A stretch of DNA of 12,893 nt from Methanosarcinaceae archaeon (GTDB lineage Archaea > Halobacteriota > Methanosarcinia > Methanosarcinales > Methanosarcinaceae). The notes below the pieces were generated by a model. The model searched no databases. It was not told the DNA's origin and saw only the letters and a program-made list of their open reading frames with translations. Position 1 is the stretch's first letter. Each line of letters opens with the position of its first letter. Below, one piece after another: positions 1 to 6,285 of the stretch. A program made the translations under genes and the position numbers. The stretch covers positions 1 through 12,893 of the forward strand of contig DQIO01000276.1 in assembly GCA_020793555.1 (NCBI GenBank), given 5' to 3'.

Positions 1-123
1 AATTATCGATTTTGATAAATCCTCTATTGAAATAACTGGTTTTTGAGATAGTGCCAGTAGAAACCAATACATCAAATTCGATCGATAGTTTTTCAGCATT
101 TTTCTGGGTAGGATTTTTTCGAC

Positions 124-711
124 TTAATCTTCCTTCGCGCGCGGCATGGCAATAATTTCACGGACCTGCATGCTGAAAAATTCATGGGAATGTGCAGGAC
201 GGACAACAACTGCTACATCTGCACCCTGTCTTGTTCCGCCGATTGCGATAATCTCTGTATCACTTGAAACCGGGATGTGTCCCGAGTCTGCTGCCATCAT
301 GGCGACTTCAAGTGCAACCTTGAACCCTTTTCCAAAGACTGCGCGCAGGGTATCTGATATTACGTCTATACGGCTGGCACCGCCAATTCTTTTTGATATC
401 GCGCGCTCAACGCCTGAAAACATATGCGATTGTGTGGTAACCACCACTCCCAGATTTTCCAGAGTTTTAAGATTTGCATCGTCCATCTCCCATTTACCAC
501 CTTCGCGTAGTCCGTATTGGTGAGTCACAGAGATGATTTTAACATCCTTGCCTTTGAATGCCTGCGCTATCTTTATCGCGGTGGTGCCACCTGTGCTGGC
601 CACAACTACGTGTTTAATTCCAAGTTCGTCTGCACGTTTCACTGTTGCAATGACAAGTTCGTCTGTATTCTGCTTGCCCACATCGTCAAAATATATAATT
701 GATTTTTCCAT
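124..711 (-). CDS. Pyruvate kinase C-terminal-domain-like protein (COG1751 type)
   Basis: A 195-residue protein resembling the stand-alone alpha/beta domain of the pyruvate kinase C-terminus, a family conserved in archaea and some bacteria with no established reaction. It lacks the kinase barrel, so it is not pyruvate kinase. Visible landmarks are the N-terminal YFDDVGKQNTDE segment, a glycine/threonine loop ASTGGTT at residues 38-44 in the place of the allosteric phosphate-binding loop, and a C-terminal GGTRQGADVAVVVRP stretch near 158-172. I chose the ATG at 711: an AGAGGA motif lies 6 nt upstream of it but directly abuts the ATG at 717, which would add two residues. The gene is alone on its strand and divergent from the PAC2 gene. 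Family assignment is by recognition; the biochemical role is unknown. Confidence 0.85.
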   Translation of the reverse strand: MEKSIIYFDDVGKQNTDELVIATVKRADELGIKHVVVASTGGTTAIKIAQAFKGKDVKIISVTHQYGLREGGKWEMDDANLKTLENLGVVVTTQSHMFSGVERAISKRIGGASRIDVISDTLRAVFGKGFKVALEVAMMAADSGHIPVSSDTEIIAIGGTRQGADVAVVVRPAHSHEFFSMQVREIIAMPRAKED

Positions 712-741
712 GTTCATTCCTCTTATATTACGTATTTGTGA

Positions 742-763
742 TTGTTTAAACTTATACTTATGT
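742..763 (-). promoter_or_regulatory. Probable promoter of the pyruvate kinase-like gene
   Basis: Read on the minus strand this is an AT-rich TATAAG followed by GTTTAAAC. The centre lies about 35-45 nt upstream of the ATG at 711, which leaves room for a short leader carrying the AGAGGA ribosome binding site. Assigned by position and composition only. Confidence 0.35.
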
Positions 764-793
764 ATCCTTTTATTATTGAATAATCGGTTATTT

Positions 794-858
794 GATAGGG
801 GATTTCAATAGAGATTCTCGATAGGGGATTTCAATAGAGATTCTCGATAGAAATTCTC
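794..858. repeat. 13-bp tandem repeats in a divergent intergenic region
   Basis: Five consecutive 13-bp units: GATAGGGGATTTC, AATAGAGATTCTC, GATAGGGGATTTC, AATAGAGATTCTC, GATAGAAATTCTC, followed by GATAA. Units 1-2 and 3-4 form two identical 26-bp copies (794-819 and 820-845). The array lies between the divergent starts at 711 and 964, so it could bind a regulator or be a simple tandem duplication. There are no unique spacers, so it is not a CRISPR array. A reverse-complement fragment (CTCTATTGAAAT) occurs at 22-33, on the other side of the pyruvate kinase-like gene. Confidence 0.85.
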
Positions 859-876
859 GATAATCATGCATGTCTA

Positions 877-891
877 TTTATCAATGATAAA
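877..891. repeat. Palindrome TTTATCA-A-TGATAAA
   Basis: A perfect 7-bp inverted repeat with one central base, 73 bp upstream of the PAC2 start and just after the 13-bp tandem array. It could be an operator for either divergent gene. In AT-rich DNA a palindrome of this size can also arise by chance. Confidence 0.4.
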
Positions 892-963
892 ACGATGTAC
901 TTATCTATGAGGATTTGTTCTTATTTATCTAGAAGTAAATAAAATTATACTAAAGGTGGTTAT

Positions 964-1710
964 TTGTCAGATACAGATTATGATGATAGTGACGTTAAAA
1001 TTATCACAAAAGGTATTCAATCAGAAAACCCGGTGTTAATAGAAGGTTTTCCCGGCATCGGTCTTGTGGGGAATATTGCAAGTCAGCAGATGATCGATGA
1101 GTTGAATATGGATTATGTCGGTTCAATTAATTCGAGGTACTTCCCTCCGATTGCGGTGTTGTATGAGGGTCTCATAAACATGCCTGTCAGGATATATGAG
1201 AGTGAAGAACATAATTTGGTAATCGTGGTTTCCGATATACCAATCAACCCTTCAGTTTCTTATGATGTCAGCAAGGCTCTTGTTGAGTGGTCTAAATCCA
1301 TTAATGTAAAAGAGATAATTTCCATTGCCGGAATTGCGACAATGGGTGAGGAACGTAAGGTTTTTGGTGCGGCAACGAATGATGAGATGCTAGAAAGGAT
1401 AAAAGGCAAGGTGGAACTTTTCCAAATGGGTACGATATCAGGAATATCCGGCAGTGTCATGGGTGAGTGTTTGGTAAATGAGATACCGGCAATAAGTCTT
1501 CTTGGTGCCACACAAAGCCAAAACCCTGATCCAAGGGCCGCAGTTGTTGTCATTGAAGTTTTGAATTCGTTATATGGACTTTCAATTGATACGGAAAGCC
1601 TTATCGAGCAGGCGGAACAAATAGAAATTGAAATGCAGAAACTTGCTGAGGATGTAAGGACAACAGAACAACCCGCAGCGCCCAGAAAAGAGTTCCCTAT
1701 GTATGGGTGA
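964..1710 (+). CDS. PAC2-family proteasome assembly chaperone
   Basis: A 248-residue protein of the PAC2 family (archaeal PbaA/PbaB relatives), which help assemble 20S proteasome alpha rings or bind the mature core. The family signature EGFPGIGLVGNIA is at residues 27-39, and a second conserved block GISGSVMGEC at 159-168. Residues from about 208 to 232 (ESLIEQAEQIEIEMQKLAEDV, not counting the ends) form a likely amphipathic helix. The protein ends in P-M-Y-G, so its last three residues M-Y-G fit the HbYX motif (hydrophobic, Tyr, any) used by proteasome activators to dock on alpha rings. The start is TTG at 964: AAAGGTGGT at 952-960 sits 3 nt upstream and no in-frame ATG lies nearby. It is followed after 21 nt by the DUF473 gene and probably cotranscribed with it. 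Confidence 0.9.
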   Translation: MSDTDYDDSDVKIITKGIQSENPVLIEGFPGIGLVGNIASQQMIDELNMDYVGSINSRYFPPIAVLYEGLINMPVRIYESEEHNLVIVVSDIPINPSVSYDVSKALVEWSKSINVKEIISIAGIATMGEERKVFGAATNDEMLERIKGKVELFQMGTISGISGSVMGECLVNEIPAISLLGATQSQNPDPRAAVVVIEVLNSLYGLSIDTESLIEQAEQIEIEMQKLAEDVRTTEQPAAPRKEFPMYG

Positions 1711-1720
1711 TTGTGCAAAA

Positions 1721-1728
1721 AAGGTGAT
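1721..1728 (+). promoter_or_regulatory. Ribosome binding site fixing the DUF473 start
   Basis: AAGGTGAT, a strong match to the anti-Shine-Dalgarno partner of archaeal 16S rRNA, ends 3 nt before the ATG at 1732. This favours that ATG over the in-frame TTG at 1711, which directly follows the PAC2 stop codon. Confidence 0.75.
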
Positions 1729-1731
1729 ACT

Positions 1732-2121
1732 ATGGAATGTGTTGCATTAACCGGAATATCTGATAACGTGATCAAAGAGCTCAAAAACCATGTTTTGCGG
1801 ACAATTGAAATCCGAAGCCCACAAAATTTTTTTGCTGCACTAAGGATCGATGTAGGAGATTATGTATTTATTACACATACAAGTGCGCAAGATGTAATCG
1901 GTGGAACGGTTGGTGTTCTTGCAAGGGTGTTGAAGCATCAGATATCGACACATAGGATACTTCAAAGTAATGAGACTTTCTATGAGGAATGCGAGATGAC
2001 AATGGCAAGGCTCCAGTTGGAACCTAAATATGTTACGCGCATACACAAAGTTGTGTGCAATGAGATCGGTGAAGTTGCGCGTGTGGTTGTTGATGAAACG
2101 TCACGTTATGAAGCACGGTAA
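1732..2121 (+). CDS. DUF473 family protein
   Basis: A 129-residue small soluble protein beginning MECVALTGIS, with IRSPQNFF at about residues 27-34 and a conserved glycine-rich GGTVGVLARVL segment at 57-67. I recognise these as features of DUF473, a family found mainly in methanogens and relatives, with no known function. Cysteines at 3, 87 and 109 are scattered and do not form an obvious metal site. There is no signal peptide or membrane segment. It is the second gene of a likely operon with the PAC2 chaperone, which hints at, but does not prove, a link to protein quality control. An 8-T tract follows the stop codon. Length fits the family. Confidence 0.85.
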   Translation: MECVALTGISDNVIKELKNHVLRTIEIRSPQNFFAALRIDVGDYVFITHTSAQDVIGGTVGVLARVLKHQISTHRILQSNETFYEECEMTMARLQLEPKYVTRIHKVVCNEIGEVARVVVDETSRYEAR

Positions 2122-2136
2122 TATCCGTCTCTCTTA

Positions 2137-2144
2137 TTTTTTTT
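2137..2144 (+). terminator. Poly-T terminator of the PAC2-DUF473 unit
   Basis: Eight consecutive T residues lie 15 nt after the DUF473 stop, in the 41-nt gap before the convergent DUF169 gene. Oligo-T tracts without a hairpin are typical archaeal terminators. Confidence 0.6.
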
Positions 2145-2162
2145 CTTTGAATGTAATATGAT

Positions 2163-2786
2163 CTAATCCCGGGTTTCTGGGATATGTCCCAGTCCATATT
2201 CGATCATTTTTACAAACTCAACTCCAATACCAAGCGGCACTTCGTCATCCCCATATCCACTGTGTTTTCGCGATCCCTTACATCCAAAAGACAAACCAAT
2301 CCCATTCTCAATAGTCAATGCTGTACAGTCTACACACACAGATGCCGCGCCGAGTGTATCGATCACAGCCCGCGCGCCGCTTGCGTATGAATGCGCCTGA
2401 ATGATGCGCATGGCTCGTTCTGGTGTCAGGTACAGTATAAGTACGTCGAATATTCCGTTATTGTCTGACAGCGGCTCGATCTTTATCGATCGATACGGTT
2501 TCACAACTCTTGGAAGTGAACCGGACGCGCGCCGCGCCGTCTGCATGTCAATATACCTGCCCGATTTTAAATAATACTCATGCGGCGTATCATCAGATAC
2601 GCCAAGAACATACGCGCCCACGGGACAGCCTTGTGCCGAGATGGAATAACTCTCGCCATGCCGCGCTTTGTGTGTAATCTCACAGTACAGCAGGTCGGAT
2701 GGTTCACCATCTGCGTGCTCATCAAAGGTCACGCATACCGGTTCGCCTATATCCATCAGGCTTGTGATGTTTGGCAGTATTTTCAT
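2163..2786 (-). CDS. DUF169 family protein, coupled to sepS
   Basis: A 207-residue cysteine-containing protein of the DUF169 family, whose function is not established. Family-like features are QGCPVGAYVLG at residues 52-62, the KSGRYID block at 74-80, the FDVLILYLTPERAMRIIQA stretch at 113-131, and the GCKGSR motif at 168-173 near the C-terminus. Cysteines at 35, 54, 151, 154 and 169, including C-x2-C, could bind a metal or cluster; this is inference. Its ATG overlaps the sepS stop codon (ATGA, 2783-2786), so the two are almost certainly cotranscribed and translationally coupled. That placement suggests a role near cysteine or sulfur metabolism, but operon neighbours alone cannot settle it. 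No membrane segments are seen. Confidence 0.85.
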   Translation of the reverse strand: MKILPNITSLMDIGEPVCVTFDEHADGEPSDLLYCEITHKARHGESYSISAQGCPVGAYVLGVSDDTPHEYYLKSGRYIDMQTARRASGSLPRVVKPYRSIKIEPLSDNNGIFDVLILYLTPERAMRIIQAHSYASGARAVIDTLGAASVCVDCTALTIENGIGLSFGCKGSRKHSGYGDDEVPLGIGVEFVKMIEYGLGHIPETRD

Positions 2787-4402
2787 TCGATCTTTGCCCT
2801 TACTGTAGTGAACACAGGTCCGCGAATGTCGATCTTCTTCTTGTTACTTGTAATGAAACGCTGGGCAAGCGGCTCAAGTTTGATATTGATCTCGGACGGA
2901 ACCTTTACGATACGAACCCGCGTCTCCCATTCAGATTCACCGCTTGCGACCGCTTCCTCGATCTCACACGCCGCCGCTGCAGCGAATGAATCAATGAATC
3001 GGATGCCAGTGCGCGCAGAATCATTATCAAATGCTTTGCGCCATTTCTTCTGGTTTGGCAATCCAAGTATGTCGCTCTCGAATGCCAGAACCTCGTTAAA
3101 TGCGGCAGGGCCACACAGTTTAGTATCTTCTTCCGGCTCGATGACTGCAACTTTCACAGACCTGTCTCCAATCTTTCCTTCCCATGCCGCAAATTCACAC
3201 GGACTCGGTTCGGAACTGTGCAGTTCACACTGCTTCACGATCGCCTCTGCAATTTCCTGTCCCTCGGATGTAATTGGTCTTTTATCGATAAACACCATCT
3301 TTGCGAGTTCATTGTCCTTCATTTCCCATTCAGAGTACTGTGCAATCTGTGGATACGTGAGTGCACGAACATCTGTCGCATCATGGAGTATCATGGCAAG
3401 CCGCTCAACTCCGAGTCCGAGGTTCATCACAGGATATGGTATATTGTACTGCGCCAGGGCGGTTGGTGAATAGATACCAAACGTTGCGACCTCTATCCAG
3501 CCGTCAGAGTATTTTGTGTTCGAACCAACAAGTTTTGGGTGGAATGCAAACACCTCGATCTGTGTGTCAGGTACATAGTATTTGCTGCGTTTTTCGTCAG
3601 GCCTGAACTGGAACTTCTCAAATCCGAACTGGGACAACAGTCCCTGTGCCACAGCCTTTCCATGATCAACTGTAACATTCTCGTCCATAATCACACAGGA
3701 CGCTGAATAATATGTCATAAGCCTTGCAGCATCTTCCTGCTGTTCTCTCCTGAAACATCGGTCAATTGAGAAAAATCGGAACGGCGGATTATTGCGCTCA
3801 AGAACTGATTCAAGTGAGATGAACCATCCTGATGTCATGTGGCTTCGCAGGGTCTTGCCTGATGATTGTGCTACGAGTTCCTTGAACTCAGGGAATACCT
3901 GATCGATCATCTCAACGACCAGCGAATCGGAGACTTCCAGTTTCCCTGCGATCTCAGGAACAAGATCGTCGCCTTCGACTTCACCTTTCTTGTATGAATG
4001 CAATACTCTGCGGATAACATCTATGCCTTCGTCACCAATATCGCCAAGCATTTCCTTGATCTGATCGATACGCTCATCCGAGATTCCCACATTCGGGCGC
4101 GGTAATCCTGCCAGATAGAAACACCTGTCAAGCACTGCTAGCGCCTCATGCCCGAATTGCTTGTGTACTTCCCGCTCGTCCACTATAAGGGGGTTCATCA
4201 TCTCCTCAAATCCCATGCGCAGATATGCTTCCCGCATCTTTGCGATGGTATCATACACAGGATGTACTTTTCCAAAAGCAAGCGATGTGCGTGGGTATTG
4301 TTCATCCGGAGTTGATTTGTGTACCAGTTCAGTTCCCATGTTCCATGCAGCATCAAAGTCCTCTTTTGCTGCTTTTTTTATATCTTCAGGATCAAATTTC
4401 AT
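2783..4402 (-). CDS. sepS: O-phosphoserine--tRNA(Cys) ligase (SepRS)
   Basis: Charges tRNA(Cys) with O-phosphoserine; a partner enzyme, SepCysS, then converts this to Cys-tRNA. This is the methanogen/Archaeoglobus route to cysteine for protein synthesis. At 539 residues it is full length. Class II synthetase motif 2 is visible as FRFFSIDRCFRREQ at 208-221 and motif 3 as GLGVERLA at 329-336. The HMTSG block at 188-192 and YYSASC at 231-236 (T190, S233, S235) match the family's phosphoserine-binding pocket as I remember it. The ATG at 4402 has GAGGA at 4409-4413, 6 nt upstream. It lies 62 nt after the translin-family gene and overlaps DUF169 by 4 nt. The SepCysS gene is not in the window. Confidence 0.97.
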   Translation of the reverse strand: MKFDPEDIKKAAKEDFDAAWNMGTELVHKSTPDEQYPRTSLAFGKVHPVYDTIAKMREAYLRMGFEEMMNPLIVDEREVHKQFGHEALAVLDRCFYLAGLPRPNVGISDERIDQIKEMLGDIGDEGIDVIRRVLHSYKKGEVEGDDLVPEIAGKLEVSDSLVVEMIDQVFPEFKELVAQSSGKTLRSHMTSGWFISLESVLERNNPPFRFFSIDRCFRREQQEDAARLMTYYSASCVIMDENVTVDHGKAVAQGLLSQFGFEKFQFRPDEKRSKYYVPDTQIEVFAFHPKLVGSNTKYSDGWIEVATFGIYSPTALAQYNIPYPVMNLGLGVERLAMILHDATDVRALTYPQIAQYSEWEMKDNELAKMVFIDKRPITSEGQEIAEAIVKQCELHSSEPSPCEFAAWEGKIGDRSVKVAVIEPEEDTKLCGPAAFNEVLAFESDILGLPNQKKWRKAFDNDSARTGIRFIDSFAAAAACEIEEAVASGESEWETRVRIVKVPSEINIKLEPLAQRFITSNKKKIDIRGPVFTTVRAKIE

Positions 4403-4422
4403 CGTAAGTCCTCATTGTTTGT

Positions 4423-4453
4423 AATTGTTAAAAAGTCGTTGTGAAATTGTTAA
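4423..4453. promoter_or_regulatory. Paired AATTGTTAA sites upstream of sepS
   Basis: Two identical 9-bp copies of AATTGTTAA, at 4423-4431 and 4445-4453, are 22 bp apart, about two helical turns, just upstream of the sepS start. They may be regulator sites or an AT-rich coincidence; no clear TATA box lies in this gap. Confidence 0.3.
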
Positions 4454-4464
4454 GAATATTTCCA

Positions 4465-5124
4465 TCACTCAAATCGTGATTCGAATTTTTTCATGCTCTG
4501 TTCAAGTTTCTGTTGTCGTATCGCATTTGTCAGGTCACCGCGTGTCCGTTCGATCAAAGACCTTGCAACATCGCTCTTTCGTCTAAGTCCGCGTGTGATG
4601 GCATCAGGATAATCGAACATCATTAGTGTTGAATATATATCATCCATGATATCTAAAAACTGATCTCCTTCCTGTGGCCTATCCTGTCTGATAAGATCAA
4701 GTATGTGTCGCCGGAGTTCTCCAACCACATCCCCAAGACCATTAAGGTATGCTGCATATGTGACACCAAGTTCTTGTGGCGAGGGCAGAGTATTGCTATT
4801 GCTATTGCTATTGCTATCATTATAGTTCTCTTTGGTCAATAGTTGATGCACGACAGCACATTCTACAAATTCCTGCTGGGCATGTTCCACGAATCCACTG
4901 TAATATATATCGGGGTGGTCTGCAAGTTGGTGTTCAATCTCTTCAAGAGAGTCTCGCGCATCTTCAAGCAACTTCGCAGCTTTGTCAATATCTCCCCTGT
5001 GGGTGTGGCGTATTGCTGTTCCACAGGTGCGAACCACTTCACGCGACAGGCTCAAGCCAATTTCACGTGCTTTATCCTTTGCTTCAAAATTTTTCTGTAT
5101 ATCTGCTGAAATTTCGTCGATCAT
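4465..5124 (-). CDS. Archaeal translin-family protein (COG2178, Trax-like)
   Basis: A 219-residue all-helical protein of the translin/TRAX family, whose archaeal members form oligomeric shells that bind and cut single-stranded RNA. Acidic residues in EFVE (85-88) and DIMDD (158-162) lie where TRAX-type catalytic carboxylates are expected. The basic signature RRKSDVARSLIERTRGDLT occupies 181-199. An unusual low-complexity (SN)4 run is at 104-111, encoded by a hexanucleotide repeat, probably in a loop between helices. The ATG at 5124 has no ribosome binding site, but a TATA box centred about 28 nt upstream would place transcription initiation at or next to the start codon, suggesting a leaderless mRNA. 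It lies upstream of sepS on the same strand. RNA-processing activity is inferred from the family. Confidence 0.9.
   Translation of the reverse strand: MIDEISADIQKNFEAKDKAREIGLSLSREVVRTCGTAIRHTHRGDIDKAAKLLEDARDSLEEIEHQLADHPDIYYSGFVEHAQQEFVECAVVHQLLTKENYNDSNSNSNSNTLPSPQELGVTYAAYLNGLGDVVGELRRHILDLIRQDRPQEGDQFLDIMDDIYSTLMMFDYPDAITRGLRRKSDVARSLIERTRGDLTNAIRQQKLEQSMKKFESRFE
4791..4817. repeat. Hexanucleotide microsatellite within the translin gene
   Basis: A period-6 run of GCTATT units on the plus strand (AATAGC on the coding strand), about 4.5 copies. It encodes alternating Ser-Asn. Because the unit is 6 nt, changes in copy number would keep the reading frame and only lengthen or shorten the loop. 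Confidence 0.9.
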
Positions 5125-5147
5125 AGCAGGTTTGTATCATTCACAAT

Positions 5148-5156
5148 CTTTTATAT
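5148..5156. promoter_or_regulatory. Shared TATA element for translin (-) and the 67-aa ORF (+)
   Basis: The sequence reads ATATAAAAG on the minus strand and CTTTTATAT on the plus strand. It is centred about 28 nt from the translin ATG (5124) and about 38 nt from the divergent ATG at 5190. The first distance fits leaderless initiation; the second leaves a leader of roughly 10 nt. One asymmetric AT element may serve both directions. Confidence 0.5.
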
Positions 5157-5189
5157 GGATTGCTATCTTATGTGGAATTGCGATGAAAT

Positions 5190-5393
5190 ATGGATCGTAA
5201 ATATGTAATAGAATCAAAAAGATATGTGGACGATGACGGAAATAGAACACATGATTTATGGGTTTCATTCGTAGAGGACATAAAAATTGAAGATGGTTTT
5301 TTCAAGTTCACCCCGATCGATGGGAAGCATGCAGGATTAAAGCATTATATTACATTCTCCAATATCCAAATTGTGCGGGAATGTCCTGAATAG
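5190..5393 (+). CDS. Small hypothetical protein, 67 aa
   Basis: I do not recognise the family. The product is small, acidic and soluble-looking, with alternating charged and aromatic residues (DLWVSFVEDIKIEDGFFKFTP near 23-43, not counting ends) and a predicted beta-rich pattern, ending IQIVRECPE. There is no signal peptide, membrane helix or metal motif. It sits in a gap between the divergent translin gene and the convergent UPF0147 gene; a TATA-like element is 38 nt upstream of its ATG, and a perfect hairpin directly follows its stop codon. No ribosome binding site is obvious. The clean flanking signals and lack of an overlapping gene make it probably real. Confidence 0.65.
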   Translation: MDRKYVIESKRYVDDDGNRTHDLWVSFVEDIKIEDGFFKFTPIDGKHAGLKHYITFSNIQIVRECPE

Positions 5394-5408
5394 GAGTGAA
5401 AACACTCC
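5393..5408. terminator. Hairpin GGAGTG-AAAA-CACTCC between convergent genes
   Basis: A perfect 6-bp stem with an AAAA loop begins at the last base of the stop codon of the 67-aa gene and lies 14 bp from the end of the convergent UPF0147 gene. It can act on both strands. No long T tract follows, so termination is inferred from position. Confidence 0.45.
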
Positions 5409-5421
5409 GTAACTTCAGATT

Positions 5422-5691
5422 TTATTCGTCTACTGGAATAGTTTCAAGTTGGCTTGCAACATTCCAGATAAGTGTCCTTGTGTGGAGCGGAATATTTGGA
5501 TCATTGCTGATATCTTCAAGAATGGATATGCTGGATGATGTGCGCAGAAAGAGTGGTTCATCTTCATTGCGAAGTGTGGCCAAAATCTCATTTGCAGAGC
5601 GTCGTATATTTCTTGGTACTGAGTTGTCGTTTGCGATGTGGTCTAAAACCTGTATGGATTGCTTGATAACTTCTTGAGGATTTACTGACAT
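5422..5691 (-). CDS. UPF0147 family protein
   Basis: An 89-residue helical protein of the UPF0147 (COG1698) family, widespread in archaea and of unknown function. The recognisable core runs from [20 protein letters not shown] (about residues 12-31) through AANEIL-like and [11 protein letters not shown] segments (SANEILATL at 33-41), two related helical halves each carrying an N-D-x-x-[IV]-P turn, which suggests an internal HEAT-like duplication. The ATG at 5691 is preferred to the GTG at 5700 because AAGGTGAT (5696-5703), which overlaps that GTG, is the natural ribosome binding site. It is divergent from the zinc-ribbon gene and convergent with the 67-aa gene. Confidence 0.88.
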   Translation of the reverse strand: MSVNPQEVIKQSIQVLDHIANDNSVPRNIRRSANEILATLRNEDEPLFLRTSSSISILEDISNDPNIPLHTRTLIWNVASQLETIPVDE

Positions 5692-5695
5692 TTGA

Positions 5696-5703
5696 ATCAC
5701 CTT
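5696..5703 (-). promoter_or_regulatory. Ribosome binding site fixing the UPF0147 start
   Basis: On the minus strand AAGGTGAT lies 4 nt before the ATG at 5691. The upstream in-frame GTG at 5700 is inside this site and so is unlikely to be the start codon. Confidence 0.75.
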
Positions 5704-5736
5704 AGGATTAATTGAAATTGAAATTGTAAAACGAGT

Positions 5737-5761
5737 ATTACTTAAGGCATCTTTAAGTAAT
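5737..5761. promoter_or_regulatory. Perfect 9-bp inverted repeat, candidate operator
   Basis: ATTACTTAA (5737-5745) and TTAAGTAAT (5753-5761) are separated by 7 bp. The element lies between the divergent UPF0147 and zinc-ribbon genes and ends 7 bp before the TATA box of the latter, a normal place for a dimeric archaeal regulator to bind. Confidence 0.5.
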
Positions 5762-5767
5762 TGTATG

Positions 5768-5777
5768 ATATAAAAAG
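5768..5777 (+). promoter_or_regulatory. TATA box of the zinc-ribbon gene
   Basis: ATATAAAAAG, centred near 5773. The expected transcription start about 26 nt downstream (around 5799) would give a leader of about 24 nt before the ATG at 5823. Confidence 0.5.
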
Positions 5778-5822
5778 ACTTTCATTCATACAAGTCTATC
5801 ACTTAATTAAAAGATGGTAATC

Positions 5823-6269
5823 ATGAATTCTGATAATGAACAGGTAAGAAAGATATCAAAAATGCTTGAACTTGGTGGAACAATGCTTGCAGAACACTGC
5901 AACATCTGCGGTTCACCAATGTTTAGGTATCATGGTAATGTGATATGTCCGGTGTGTAACACAAGAGAAGAAGGTTATTCTGAAAAATCCTTTGAAACTC
6001 CTGCATTGACGCCAGCAACGGAGCCAATACCCGAGACAATACTTGAATCATCACAAATGGCACCACAGTCAGTTTCAAAAAGGATAGACGCGCCAGAAAC
6101 TATTGTATCAGGTGGTGCGGTATTGCCACTTGAAGAACTTATATTGAAAAAAATAACTGACATCGCCAATTCGATGCAGGATGAAACAGACCCGCGCCGT
6201 ATTTCTGAACAATTGGATATAATAGAACGTGGGCTTGTTGTTATTGAACGATTAAGGAACATCGTATAA
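5823..6269 (+). CDS. Zinc-ribbon protein, Sjogren/scleroderma autoantigen 1 type (COG1645)
   Basis: A 148-residue protein with one zinc ribbon, C26-x2-C29 and C42-x2-C45, preceded by the typical helical segment KISKMLELGGTMLAEHC. The middle (about 50-95) is rich in Pro, Ser, Thr and Glu and is probably disordered. The C-terminal helix, DPRRISEQLDIIERGLVVIE within about 121-140, is the second conserved block. Human SSSCA1 is the namesake; the archaeal role is unknown. The ATG at 5823 is preceded by a GATGGTAATC stretch resembling the archaeal ribosome binding consensus; the in-frame ATG at 5814 lies within it. The gene is convergent with hef, 16 nt apart. Confidence 0.85.
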   Translation: MNSDNEQVRKISKMLELGGTMLAEHCNICGSPMFRYHGNVICPVCNTREEGYSEKSFETPALTPATEPIPETILESSQMAPQSVSKRIDAPETIVSGGAVLPLEELILKKITDIANSMQDETDPRRISEQLDIIERGLVVIERLRNIV

Positions 6270-6285
6270 CTGTGTTTTTGGCAGA

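Noticed and set aside
1..123. Partial gene at the left edge
   Set aside because: The 123 nt have stops in the frames I examined and no recognisable protein; only the CTCTATTGAAAT repeat fragment at 22-33 stands out.
794..858. CRISPR array
   Set aside because: The units are 13 bp, directly joined, without unique spacers, and no cas gene is present.
2580..3473. Long plus-strand open frame (297 codons) opposite sepS and DUF169
   Set aside because: It lies wholly antisense to two well-recognised genes, crosses their junction and gives a Ser-rich, unfamiliar product; it is a mirror of sepS codon usage.
2163..5124. Complete tRNA-dependent cysteine operon
   Set aside because: Only sepS is present; neither SepCysS nor SepCysE-like sequence is visible, and DUF169 and translin are not known members of the pathway.
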